From contig JAGAJO010000006.1 in the NCBI GenBank assembly GCA_017626015.1, positions 1 to 64,000 of the forward strand: a stretch of 64,000 bases of DNA. The letters run 5' to 3'. The stretch's first letter is position 1; the number at the start of each line of letters is the position of its first letter. Shown piece by piece: positions 49,849 to 58,562 of this stretch. The position numbers were made by a program, and so were the translations under genes. The notes beneath the pieces were generated by a model that saw only the letters and a program-made list of their open reading frames with translations, searched no databases and was not told the origin of the DNA. Origin of the DNA: Ruminococcus sp. (lineage in GTDB: Bacteria; Bacillota; Clostridia; Oscillospirales; Ruminococcaceae).

Positions 49849-51771
49849 ATGAAAATACGCATGGAAAAAGGTAAGGCGGCAGGAATTGTCTGCGCTGCGG
49901 TCATTATGCTGACGGCGGCTTTTTTCTGTGCGCATTTTTATAGAAACGCTCCCAGAGAAATTCCCGATCCCGACGTAAGCCGTTATGCGGGAGAGTCTGC
50001 GGAATTAACAGGTCTTGCAGAGATTCCCGTCGGAGATGGCGACGGTACGGGACAGGGCGGATCAGAAGATAACGAAAGCACGGATTCTGAGGTATCTCAG
50101 GAGTCTGCGCAAAGGCCGCAGGACGTTCCGGAAAAGGAAAACACAAATAGTGATGCGGAAAAAACGCCGGTAAGCTCAGCGGATACATCAGCTGCTGACG
50201 GCAAAAGGAGATCTGTCCCTGCGGACATTCATTCGGCTGCTCAGGCGGACGGAGCAAAAGCGGAGGGGGAATTTTTCACTGCGTCAATAAAAGACGGCGA
50301 AACTGTCACGGATAAAAACTATTCCTTTACTGTGACCCAGCTTGACGATACCCTTGTCCTGAGAGGGATATCCGTTATGCTAGGCGGCAGGGAAATAAAA
50401 CAATTTTCCGGCAGCTGTCTTCTGGAGGAGGGTAAAAACGTTATCCGCATTACCTGCTCCTACACCGAAAAAAGCGGAGCGGTCAGGAGGGTGTACAGGG
50501 ATTACACAGTGTATCTTAAAACGGGAGAGATATCCATTAAAACCGATCTGTCCGATACGGAGACCGACCGTGAGGAGCTGACCTTTGACGCTGCGGCTTA
50601 CTGCGGTACTCAAAAGCTACCTTTAAGGGCAGAGGTAAACGGCAGGGAGATCACGGGAAACGGCAGCTATACTGTAAAGCTTTCCGAGGGGGAGAACAGT
50701 ATACGCCTTTATGCCGAAAAAAACGGCATATCCGCCGAAAAGGTATTCACCGTAACATATTCGCCCGTGCGTACTGCGGAGATCTCCACAGATCTTTACG
50801 ACCGCACGGTAACGTCGGATAGCTTCGGATTTTATGCCGTTCTTAACGGCGGCGGAGTATCGGGAAAGCTGAATGTGCAGCTGAACGGCAAAACCCTCAG
50901 GGGAGAAAACGGAAGCTTTGAATGTACACTTAAAGAGGGAGAAAATACCGTAAGGCTCACGGCAAAATACAGCGGGGGAACGCTTTCCGAAAGCTATACT
51001 GTCATATATGCTCCTCCTGTTACAGAGGAACAGCTGCCGTTTCCGGAGACGGTGAACATTACGGACGGCATGACCGTTAAAGGCTCGCTGTTTCCTCTTT
51101 CCCTCTGCGCCGTGGACGGCTGGGGAAACAGGATATATTCTGACGGCATTACCGTGACCTGCGCAGGCTCACAGGTGAATAAAAGCTGGGAGGATCACGG
51201 CGGCACAGGTTACAATATACCTCTATCGCCTGGAGAAAACGGCGTGCTTATACGTCTTGAGGACAGCTTCGGGAGACAGCGGGATTTTTACTACGTCATA
51301 AACTGCGTTTACGCCGGCGAGGGGGAGGAGATTGGCAGGATAAGCATTACCCTCGGTGCGGACAGGATAGGACTTCCGGCTATTTGCAGCGATGAATATT
51401 TCCCCGTATATGAGGGGGAAAACGGCTTTGACGTTTTGTGCAGATTTCTTTCCGATAACGGCTTTGAGACGGTTTCAGACGGTTCGGATTCGCAGCGGTA
51501 CATAAGCAGGATACAACGGGAGGGAGCGTTCTCGGGAGGCTCTATTACGGCGGAAGCCCTTGAATACCTGTCCTCACGGGGGATACCTCCCAACGGCGTT
51601 TCTTATCCCGACAGCCTTGGAGAATTTGACTATACCCAAGGGTCGGGGTGGATATATGTGCAAAACGGAAAGGTGCCCTCTTACGGCATTTCCGAAGCGC
51701 ATTTTTCGGACGGAGACACTGTCTCGCTGGAATTTTCTCTTGATTACGGCAATGACATAAGATCGGAGTAG
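49849..51771 (+). CDS. Surface protein with Ig-like repeats and DUF4430 domain
   Basis: A 640-aa protein with an N-terminal signal-anchor (AGIVCAAVIMLTAAFFCA), an acidic Ser/Gly linker, about four Ig-like beta repeats (residues ~135-400; recurring LxEGxNxIRLxA such as LSEGENSIRLYAEK and LKEGENTVRLTAKY), a further beta domain, and a C-terminal DUF4430 domain (~515-635) with FDYTQGSGWIYVQNG and DGDTVSLEFSLDYG. DUF4430 is the transcobalamin-C-terminal-like domain, which contacts corrinoid in animal B12 carriers. It lacks a C-terminal anchor, so it is held by the N-terminal span. Probable extracellular corrinoid-binding role, inferred from the riboswitch and family. Confidence 0.82.
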   Translation: MKIRMEKGKAAGIVCAAVIMLTAAFFCAHFYRNAPREIPDPDVSRYAGESAELTGLAEIPVGDGDGTGQGGSEDNESTDSEVSQESAQRPQDVPEKENTNSDAEKTPVSSADTSAADGKRRSVPADIHSAAQADGAKAEGEFFTASIKDGETVTDKNYSFTVTQLDDTLVLRGISVMLGGREIKQFSGSCLLEEGKNVIRITCSYTEKSGAVRRVYRDYTVYLKTGEISIKTDLSDTETDREELTFDAAAYCGTQKLPLRAEVNGREITGNGSYTVKLSEGENSIRLYAEKNGISAEKVFTVTYSPVRTAEISTDLYDRTVTSDSFGFYAVLNGGGVSGKLNVQLNGKTLRGENGSFECTLKEGENTVRLTAKYSGGTLSESYTVIYAPPVTEEQLPFPETVNITDGMTVKGSLFPLSLCAVDGWGNRIYSDGITVTCAGSQVNKSWEDHGGTGYNIPLSPGENGVLIRLEDSFGRQRDFYYVINCVYAGEGEEIGRISITLGADRIGLPAICSDEYFPVYEGENGFDVLCRFLSDNGFETVSDGSDSQRYISRIQREGAFSGGSITAEALEYLSSRGIPPNGVSYPDSLGEFDYTQGSGWIYVQNGKVPSYGISEAHFSDGDTVSLEFSLDYGNDIRSE

Positions 51772-51776
51772 CATAA

Positions 51777-53567
51777 ATGATATACAGATTTATTTCAGGC
51801 GCAGCGGCGGCTGTAATGCTGTTTTCGGCAGGAGAGCCTGCGGCGGCTTACGCCGATGAAAGCAGCATTACGGTACATGACAGCGTTTCGGAGGAGGAGC
51901 TTTTTGACTGCGCTTACGGGATAATTTCCTTTGAGAAAAACAGGTTTGACATTCCCGAGGAGGACAGCATTTTTTCGGGTGAATTTCTTCTTGAAGCAGG
52001 AGAGCCTGCGGCGGACTGGCTTGCAGCGGGGATATCGAGAATGGGTTTTCACGAGGACTACGGAGCATATTACAGTGCGCTGTCGGAAAGCGTTTGCGAA
52101 ATGTATGAAAACGGCGTAACGGAAAACCAGAAGGCTACGGATTGGCATCGGGCAGCTCTCACAGTGCTTTCCTGCGGCGAGGATCCCTCGGACGCATACG
52201 GCTTCGATCTTATAGGGGACGGCGTTTACGATAGAACAGGTAAGAATTCTCCCGGAGAACAGGGTCTCAACGGCTGGATATGGTCGCTTGCGGCTCTGGA
52301 TTCTCTGAACTGGAAAACTCCTGAAAACGTTTTGTACGACAGAAAATTCATTATAGAAAAAATCCTTTCCGCCCAGCTTGGAAACGGCGGCTTTTCAATG
52401 AGCGGTTCGGGGGAGGGCGAGACAGATCTGACGGCTATGGCTGTACAGGCTTTGGCGCCCTATTACAACGACGGCTCTTCCGACGGAGTAAGGACGGCTG
52501 TGGAAAAGGCTCTTGATTTCCTGAGCGAAAACCAGCGGCAGGACGGCGGCTTCGGCAGCTGCGAATCGGATGCACAGGCGCTGTGCGCCCTTTGCTCGGC
52601 AGGGGTGGATATCTTTTCTGATGAGCGTTTCGTGAAGGACAGAGATCTGCTTGAGTCTATGCTTGGATATCAGAACGTCGACGGAGGTTTTTCCCATGAA
52701 AAGGGAGGAAAAAGCGACAGCCTTGCCTCCGCCCAGGCTCTGCTTGCTGTAGCAGCGGTGACAAGATATCAGTGCGGAATGCGCAGGATATTTGATTTCC
52801 ATGAGGAACTCTCCCACGAGGACAGGGAAAGGCTCGAAGAGATAAATTTACAGATTATTAGTCTTGACGGAGAGGAAAGCGTCAAGCGCTGTATTTCTCT
52901 TTACAGTCAGCTAGATCCGGAGCTTCAGAGCTATGTGAGAAATTATAAAAGGCTGCTGACTGCCGCAGATGAAAACGGACTGTCTGTCGGCGGCGATGAT
53001 CTTACGGCTCTGACAGGGGCGGCGGAAAGCGGAAAGGGCTGCATTTACGATATCAAAAACGATATGATATATTCGCCGTCGGGTACATTTACCGATTCCG
53101 ACAGAAAGAATTATGACAGAATGTATTCGGACGGTGCGCTTTCCACCGATGCCTTGCTTTGCGGCGATATGCTTGAACGTCTGGAGGCAAGCGAGGATAT
53201 TCCCTACCAAGAGAAAAAAGCTATGGCGGACAATATCAGGAGATTTAAAAAGCAGGCTGAGGATAACGGCAGACTGATAGACGATATAAACAGGGAGATA
53301 ATGGACGGTCTTTATCCCTTTGAAAATATAAGCGGCGATCAGCAGGAAAAAATAAACGGGCTGTATAAGCGTGCCCAAAGCCTTCCCGAGGCGGACAGGG
53401 ATAGGATAACCGGCTATCAGCAGCTGGAGATGCATCATGAGGAGGAGCCTTCGCTCTATGAGAAAAGACATCACAGCAAGGGTGTTTTATCCGCCGCCGC
53501 TCTGGGCGTTATAGCCTTTGTGACGCTGGCAAGAAGGTTGGGAGAAAGGAAGAAAAGGCATGAATGA
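51777..53567 (+). CDS. Surface alpha/alpha-barrel protein (transcobalamin N-domain-like)
   Basis: A 596-aa secreted protein: signal peptide ending AYA-DESS, an alpha/alpha6 barrel of prenyltransferase/terpene-cyclase type (~60-345), and a C-terminal membrane span with RRLGERKKRHE. Barrel repeats end in QLGNGGFS, QRQDGGFGS and QNVDGGFSH (Q-x2-DGGF motif). The N-terminal domains of animal transcobalamin and intrinsic factor are barrels of this fold. Residues ~360-560 carry two copies of a helical module also present in the beta-propeller protein (LYSQLDPELQSYVRNYKRL). It starts 5 nt after the DUF4430 gene and overlaps the MoxR gene by 8 nt. B12 binding is inferred. Confidence 0.78.
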   Translation: MIYRFISGAAAAVMLFSAGEPAAAYADESSITVHDSVSEEELFDCAYGIISFEKNRFDIPEEDSIFSGEFLLEAGEPAADWLAAGISRMGFHEDYGAYYSALSESVCEMYENGVTENQKATDWHRAALTVLSCGEDPSDAYGFDLIGDGVYDRTGKNSPGEQGLNGWIWSLAALDSLNWKTPENVLYDRKFIIEKILSAQLGNGGFSMSGSGEGETDLTAMAVQALAPYYNDGSSDGVRTAVEKALDFLSENQRQDGGFGSCESDAQALCALCSAGVDIFSDERFVKDRDLLESMLGYQNVDGGFSHEKGGKSDSLASAQALLAVAAVTRYQCGMRRIFDFHEELSHEDRERLEEINLQIISLDGEESVKRCISLYSQLDPELQSYVRNYKRLLTAADENGLSVGGDDLTALTGAAESGKGCIYDIKNDMIYSPSGTFTDSDRKNYDRMYSDGALSTDALLCGDMLERLEASEDIPYQEKKAMADNIRRFKKQAEDNGRLIDDINREIMDGLYPFENISGDQQEKINGLYKRAQSLPEADRDRITGYQQLEMHHEEEPSLYEKRHHSKGVLSAAALGVIAFVTLARRLGERKKRHE

Positions 53568-54471
53568 TATTGCAAATAAAATACTTTGCGAGCTGAAAAA
53601 GGTTATTGCCGGCAAGGACGATATCCTGAACATACTGCTTGCGGCGGTCTTTGCGGGAGGGCATATTCTTATAGAGGATCTTCCCGGGACGGGGAAAACT
53701 ACCATGGCTCTGGCTCTTTCAAAGGCTATGGGTCTTGACTTTTGCCGTATACAGCTTACACCCGACACAATGGCAGGGGATATAACAGGGTATTCGGCTT
53801 TTGATTCCGCTGCGGGAGAATTCCGCTTTCATAAGGGAGCGGCGTTCACCGATCTTTTGCTGGCGGACGAGCTTAACAGGACCTCGGGAAAAACCCAGGC
53901 TGCTCTGCTGGAAGCAATGGAGGAGGGTCACTGTACTGTGGACGGAGTTACCTACGAGCTTCCGGCGGCGTTTACGGTAATAGCCACTCAGAACCCCTCA
54001 GGCACGGCGGGAACATGGGAGCTTCCCGTTTCCCAGCTTGACAGATTCGCCGTGCGTATCAGACCCGGATCTCCCGACAGAGAAAGCCTTAAAAGGCTGC
54101 TTAAGGAGCGTCAGTGCAAGGATCCCATGGAAAGCGTTTGTCAGGTATGCACTGCCCGAGATCTCCGTGAGATACGCCGTGAATGCGGTAACGTTTTTAT
54201 AAGCGAGCCTGTATACGATTATATCTGCGATCTTTGGGAAAAGATAAGCTCGGAGGGAAAAAGCCTGTCTCCCAGAGGAGTGCTGTGGCTTTGCAGGGTA
54301 TCGAAGGCTGCTGCATATATTTCGGGTAGAGATTATGTTGTCCCCCGTGACATAAGAGACTGCTTTGAGCCTGTATGCGCCCACAGACTGGGGGTATCCT
54401 CGCCGGAAAGCATAGAGGCTATCCTGCGGTCGGTGACTTCGCCCGAAATTAAGGGAAAGGGAAAAGCATGA
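53560..54471 (+). CDS. MoxR-family AAA+ ATPase
   Basis: A 303-aa AAA+ ATPase of the MoxR family. Walker A is in IEDLPGTGKTTMALAL (about residue 45), Walker B in LLLADELNRTSGKTQAALLEAMEE, with the sensor 1 region TVIATQNPSG and arginine-bearing C-terminal lid. MoxR proteins act as chaperone-like machines, usually next to a DUF58 protein and often a transglutaminase, an order preserved here. It starts in the end of the barrel gene and overlaps the next gene by 4 nt (ATGA). The role in the B12 operon is unknown; maturation of the surface complex is conceivable. Confidence 0.9.
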   Translation: MNDIANKILCELKKVIAGKDDILNILLAAVFAGGHILIEDLPGTGKTTMALALSKAMGLDFCRIQLTPDTMAGDITGYSAFDSAAGEFRFHKGAAFTDLLLADELNRTSGKTQAALLEAMEEGHCTVDGVTYELPAAFTVIATQNPSGTAGTWELPVSQLDRFAVRIRPGSPDRESLKRLLKERQCKDPMESVCQVCTARDLREIRRECGNVFISEPVYDYICDLWEKISSEGKSLSPRGVLWLCRVSKAAAYISGRDYVVPRDIRDCFEPVCAHRLGVSSPESIEAILRSVTSPEIKGKGKA

Positions 54472-57182
54472 TCCGCATAACGGCATGGTGTGCGGCTGCT
54501 GCTGCGGCGCTGGTCATCGGATTTTTTTGCGGAGCGGGCAAAGCGTTGTTTTTCATTCTTGTTTTACTTGCTGCGGCGGGAGCGGGAATGAATTTTGCGA
54601 CGAAAAAAAGCGTCCGCTGTGAATTGATATCTGAAAAAGCCGTTAAAGACGGTGTTGCGGAGCTTTCGCTGCGTGTTTTCGGCAGAGGTATTATAAAAGG
54701 CGTACTGGTGAGCGAAGATATCATTACCAGTAAAAGAACGGAAACCGAGGTGTGTTTTTCTGCCGCTGTGTCGGGTGTGGAGTTCAATGTATCGGCATAC
54801 TGCCCCCACAGTACAAGGTTAAGCCTTAGCTTTGAAAAGCTCCGCAGATATGATGTTTTCGGACTTACCAGCTGCAGGCTGGATGATGTTTTTATCGGGG
54901 AGGTTTCGGTTAAACCTGCGGCAGAAATAAGCGGCACAAAAGGCTCTGAACACGACGTTAGTGAACCTGACGTCAATGAACCTGACGTCAATGAACCTGA
55001 CGGTTCACGGGAGTATGCCGAGGGGGACGATCTCAGGCTTATAAATCATAAGCTGACCCATCGCTTCGGCAAGCCTTATGTGAGGGTGTTTTCCCGTGTC
55101 CATGATGTCCATACAGCTTCAGTGAACGACGATCAAAAAAACGGAGCTGTGACGTTAAAAGCCTCAGCTGTTCAAAAAGATGAAAACCGTTTTCTTGCTG
55201 CGGCATATGAGGCTGCGGTTTCCGCCCTGCTTGCGCTTTTGTTAGCACGGCTTTCCGGTGCGGATATCTCATATCCGTTTTGTCTTGCGGTCTTTTTCGG
55301 GACGGTATTTTTTTCAAGGTCGCTTTGTGCGGCTGAACGTATCACTGTAAGGTTGATGAGCTTTGCTCCGCTCGTTATATCGTCTGCCGCAGCTGCGGTC
55401 TTTCACGAAAGATTTGCGGGGGAGCTTGCCTGTCTTGCAAACAGCGCAGGGATAAGGGCTTCGGTAAAGGCCCTTGAAATTTTTCTGCCCTTTGCGGCGG
55501 AGGAATGCAGGCTGTTTATCGTTCCCGCAGCGGCAGCGGGAATTTTCTCGGTTGTATCCGCCGTGGCTTCCGACAGATTTTTTGCCGCTTCCGTCGGGGC
55601 GGTATGTCTGGCGATGAGCGTTTATTTTTCGGAGACGGGCATTACGGCGGTCCTTCTGCTGACATTGTGTACGGCAGGGCTTTTAAGATACGGGAAAAAA
55701 TATTCCGGCGGGTATGCTGTCATTGTGATCTTTACGGCGTTTGCTGCCGTTTTCGCACTTCGGCTGGGGACGTTTGACGCAGGTTTGCGAAGCTCCGGGG
55801 ATAGCCGTCTAAGTACAGAGATAGAGGTGGTCATGGAAGATCCCCACCCTCTTTATCTGCGGGAGGAGACCGAAGCTCCGAGGGTTGATGAAAATGAGGC
55901 TGTAGACTATTCAAAGGATTTTTACAGGCTGTATCACAACGGCTTTTATCCTGCTTTACAGTGCAGAAGTCTTTATTCCGCAGCAGGTGTGCAGGCTGAG
56001 ACTTCAAAAGTCACCGTAAACGTAAAGGAGGGGAAATTAAAATATCCCCTTGTTACCTACGGGGTATATTCGGCGGACAAGCTTGTTCCCGATGAGCTTT
56101 CCATTGGCGGAGACAGGCTTCTGGGAGAGCCGTCGTTTTACAGCTTTGAGGTTTTCAGCGGCAGTCTTACGGACAGCGTGCAGATCGCTTCGCAGTTAGG
56201 CTCGGGAAATGGCGATCCGCAGGCAGCCGCATATCTTGGCTGTGAAAGTATTTATTCAGGCTTTTGCAGACGGGAGTATTCCGATCTCGGAGAGATACCG
56301 TCGGATTTCAGCGCAGATAACTCTGTGGGTACAGTACAAAAGCTTAAAAGCATAAAGGAATACGTGATGAAAAGCTGCGGTTCAAAGGACGCTGAGGACA
56401 GTCCTTCGGAAAAAGCAGACCTTGCCGAGCTTACCGTTTCACTTGCCAGATACTGCTCAATACCGGCAAGGCTTTGCGAGGGCTACTATATCCCGCTTTC
56501 GGAAACGGAAAAGCTTTCGCAAAACGAAGCTGTGACCGTTACGGAGAAAAACCGACACACATGGGCGGAGGTCTATCTGAACCGGGTCGGCTGGATCCCT
56601 CTGGAGACTTATCCCGAATATGCCGACGACACTGAAGCTTTTGATCCTTACGGAAATTCGGGCAACGCCCAAAAGGGCGAGCCTGAGGAAAATAAGCAGT
56701 CGGTAAAAACCGACACAGAGGAAACGGCGTCTGCCCAACAGGCTGAGGATAAAGCTGAGAAAGCCAAAAGTAGGCTGTCGGTGCGGATATTTATACTTAC
56801 GGGCATAATATGTATACTTTTATGGCTTGCTTGTGCCGCTTTGTACAGAATTGTGCGAAAGGCTGCTATCAGGTCGGGGCAGCCTGAAAAAGCCGCATTG
56901 CGTGCGCATCTGCTCGGTGTGAAGCTTATTGGCAGTCTTATAGGGGCGGAAAATTTAACTCCGGAAAATGCCGAGAAAAAGCTGACGGAGAAATTCGGCA
57001 CGGAGCTTTGTTCCGCTTACCGCAGCTCCGAAAGCGTATACGAGAGGCTGCTGTTCTCGCAGAAGGGTATAGAGACCGGCGGAGAGAGAGCCTGCAAGGA
57101 TCTTTACCGCCTTGCGGGGGAAGCCTATAAAAGGAACGTTCCCGCACCGAAACGGCTGGTTAGATTCCTTACGTTCCGATAA
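54468..57182 (+). CDS. DUF58-like / pseudo-transglutaminase membrane fusion protein
   Basis: A 904-aa membrane protein. Residues ~1-240 are DUF58-like: two spans, a beta domain, and REYAEGDDLRLINHKLTHRFG (in DUF58: rxYxpGDDlRrInWk). About six to eight spans (~240-430) follow, as in TgpA, then a transglutaminase-like domain (~600-730) and a C-terminal span (~775-795). The catalytic Cys is replaced by Lys649 (SEKADLAELTVSLARYCSIPAR), while His697 (RHTWAEV) and an acidic Glu713 (PLETYPE) remain, so the domain is probably a binding module. A 15-bp tandem repeat lies at 54960-55004. MoxR is adjacent. Confidence 0.82.
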   Translation: MIRITAWCAAAAAALVIGFFCGAGKALFFILVLLAAAGAGMNFATKKSVRCELISEKAVKDGVAELSLRVFGRGIIKGVLVSEDIITSKRTETEVCFSAAVSGVEFNVSAYCPHSTRLSLSFEKLRRYDVFGLTSCRLDDVFIGEVSVKPAAEISGTKGSEHDVSEPDVNEPDVNEPDGSREYAEGDDLRLINHKLTHRFGKPYVRVFSRVHDVHTASVNDDQKNGAVTLKASAVQKDENRFLAAAYEAAVSALLALLLARLSGADISYPFCLAVFFGTVFFSRSLCAAERITVRLMSFAPLVISSAAAAVFHERFAGELACLANSAGIRASVKALEIFLPFAAEECRLFIVPAAAAGIFSVVSAVASDRFFAASVGAVCLAMSVYFSETGITAVLLLTLCTAGLLRYGKKYSGGYAVIVIFTAFAAVFALRLGTFDAGLRSSGDSRLSTEIEVVMEDPHPLYLREETEAPRVDENEAVDYSKDFYRLYHNGFYPALQCRSLYSAAGVQAETSKVTVNVKEGKLKYPLVTYGVYSADKLVPDELSIGGDRLLGEPSFYSFEVFSGSLTDSVQIASQLGSGNGDPQAAAYLGCESIYSGFCRREYSDLGEIPSDFSADNSVGTVQKLKSIKEYVMKSCGSKDAEDSPSEKADLAELTVSLARYCSIPARLCEGYYIPLSETEKLSQNEAVTVTEKNRHTWAEVYLNRVGWIPLETYPEYADDTEAFDPYGNSGNAQKGEPEENKQSVKTDTEETASAQQAEDKAEKAKSRLSVRIFILTGIICILLWLACAALYRIVRKAAIRSGQPEKAALRAHLLGVKLIGSLIGAENLTPENAEKKLTEKFGTELCSAYRSSESVYERLLFSQKGIETGGERACKDLYRLAGEAYKRNVPAPKRLVRFLTFR
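54960..55004 (+). repeat. 15-bp tandem repeat, three copies, in coding sequence
   Basis: Three consecutive near-identical 15-mers (AATGAACCTGACGTC type) encode SEPDV-NEPDV-NEPDG (residues 165-179) just before the DUF58 signature of the fusion protein. The unit is a multiple of three, so copy-number change keeps the frame and lengthens an acidic linker. Confidence 0.85.
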
Positions 57183-57204
57183 TTACAGAAGGGTGGTGCT
57201 TTTA

Positions 57205-57696
57205 GTGAAAAAGGATCTGATGATCGTTCTTCTGATCGCAGCGGCGGCAGTCATGCTGATAATCAATCTGGATATTGCTCCGGCGGACGGCGGCTCTGTC
57301 AGTTCTCAGAATGTGGATACTGCGGGAGACGGCAGCTATGTGACGGTCAGCGTCCGCTGTGAAAATTCAGGCTCGGGCGGATATCCTCAGGGCTTTTCCG
57401 AAAGCGGCTATATGCTTGAGGAAACGGAATTTGTATTAAATGAAAACGACAGCGTTTTTGATGTCATGTCGGGGGTTCTGGGCAGCGAAGGCATATCCTT
57501 TGACTACAGCGGGGTGACGTCCAAATATATCAAGGGTATAGGCGGAGTTTACGAATTTGACTTCGGCAAAGGCTCGGGCTGGGTATACTCGGTCAACGGC
57601 GGATCCCCCGAGGTAAGCTGTTCAGAATATTATCCTAAGTCGGGGGACAGCATAGTTTTCAGCTATCTTTGCGATCACGGAGGTGAAAAGGATTGA
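57205..57696 (+). CDS. DUF4430 (transcobalamin C-terminal-like) membrane-anchored protein
   Basis: A 163-aa protein with an N-terminal span (LMIVLLIAAAAVMLIINL) and a single DUF4430 domain (about 60-160) with ENDSVFDVMSGVL, FDFGKGSGWVYSVNG and GDSIVFSYLCDHG. Signature GSGW...NG and DG-type turns match the domain in the larger surface protein. It is probably a cell-surface corrinoid-binding subunit delivering ligand to the ECF importer encoded next. I choose the GTG at 57205 (GGGTGG 8 nt upstream); a longer reading from 57112 would overlap the DUF58 gene. The stop overlaps the EcfT start by 4 nt. Confidence 0.85.
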   Translation: MKKDLMIVLLIAAAAVMLIINLDIAPADGGSVSSQNVDTAGDGSYVTVSVRCENSGSGGYPQGFSESGYMLEETEFVLNENDSVFDVMSGVLGSEGISFDYSGVTSKYIKGIGGVYEFDFGKGSGWVYSVNGGSPEVSCSEYYPKSGDSIVFSYLCDHGGEKD

Positions 57697-58562
57697 AGCG
57701 TTTTCATCCTGCGGTAAGACTGCTTATGCTTTGCTGCGTGCTGATACCAACAATGTTCTGCCGCTCTCTTTTTGCAGCAGCGGTAAGCTTTCTGGGGGCA
57801 GCCGCAGCGCTGTTCCTTTTAAAGCCTGCGGGAGCTGCCGCAAGGGAAATTACCCTTGCAGCGGGGATAACCCTGCTTTCCACCGTATTAAATCCGTTGT
57901 TTTCCCACAGAGGAGTAACTCCGCTTTTTCTTATAAACGGCAGACCCTATACTCTGGAGGCTCTTGTATACGGTGCGGATATGGGTCTTTCCATTGCCGC
58001 CGTGATAATGTGGATATCCTTAGGCGGCAGGCTGATATCCAAAGGGGATATGCTGTATCTTTTCGGACGTTTTTCTCCCAAGCTGGCGTTGGTGGTGAGC
58101 ATGACCACAGGGTGCATACCAAAGCTTGGACATAAGATAGGAGAGATCTCCCGTGCGCAGAAGGGAACAGGTCTTTTTTCCGGGGAGAGCCGTGCGGACA
58201 GGCTGCGCTTCGGAGCGGGAGTTTTTTCCGCAGCCGCAGCATGGTCGGCGGAAAACGCAGCGGAAACCTCCGCAGTCATGCTTTCAAGAGGATACGGATA
58301 CGCTCCCCGCACCTGCGGGACTGAGCATAGGCTAAGGCGAAGGGATATTTTCGCCGTTTCGGCAGCGTCTGCGCTTTTTGCCGCCGTTCTTATCCTTTTC
58401 GCTTTTTCGGATCAGGCGTGGGATTTTTACCCTGTGATAAGTCCGCCGCAGGGTCGTTTTGCCTGCCCGTTTAAGGCGGCGTTTTTCGCTTCCGCATTTG
58501 AAATTCCCTTTATTCTTGCAAAGGAGAGGCTAAAATGGAGATACTTAACTGCAAAGATCTGA
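57693..58562 (+). CDS. ecfT: ECF transporter T component (EcfT / CbiQ family)
   Basis: A 289-aa membrane protein with about six spans: the transmembrane coupling subunit of energy-coupling-factor importers. The cytosolic coupling helices carry the small-R-G-type motif seen as SRGYGYAP, which binds the ATPase subunits. It is encoded with the ATPase and S component. The start is TTG at 57693 after GGAGG in the upstream gene; 28 nt of its end overlap the ATPase gene. Confidence 0.85.
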   Translation: MKRFHPAVRLLMLCCVLIPTMFCRSLFAAAVSFLGAAAALFLLKPAGAAAREITLAAGITLLSTVLNPLFSHRGVTPLFLINGRPYTLEALVYGADMGLSIAAVIMWISLGGRLISKGDMLYLFGRFSPKLALVVSMTTGCIPKLGHKIGEISRAQKGTGLFSGESRADRLRFGAGVFSAAAAWSAENAAETSAVMLSRGYGYAPRTCGTEHRLRRRDIFAVSAASALFAAVLILFAFSDQAWDFYPVISPPQGRFACPFKAAFFASAFEIPFILAKERLKWRYLTAKI

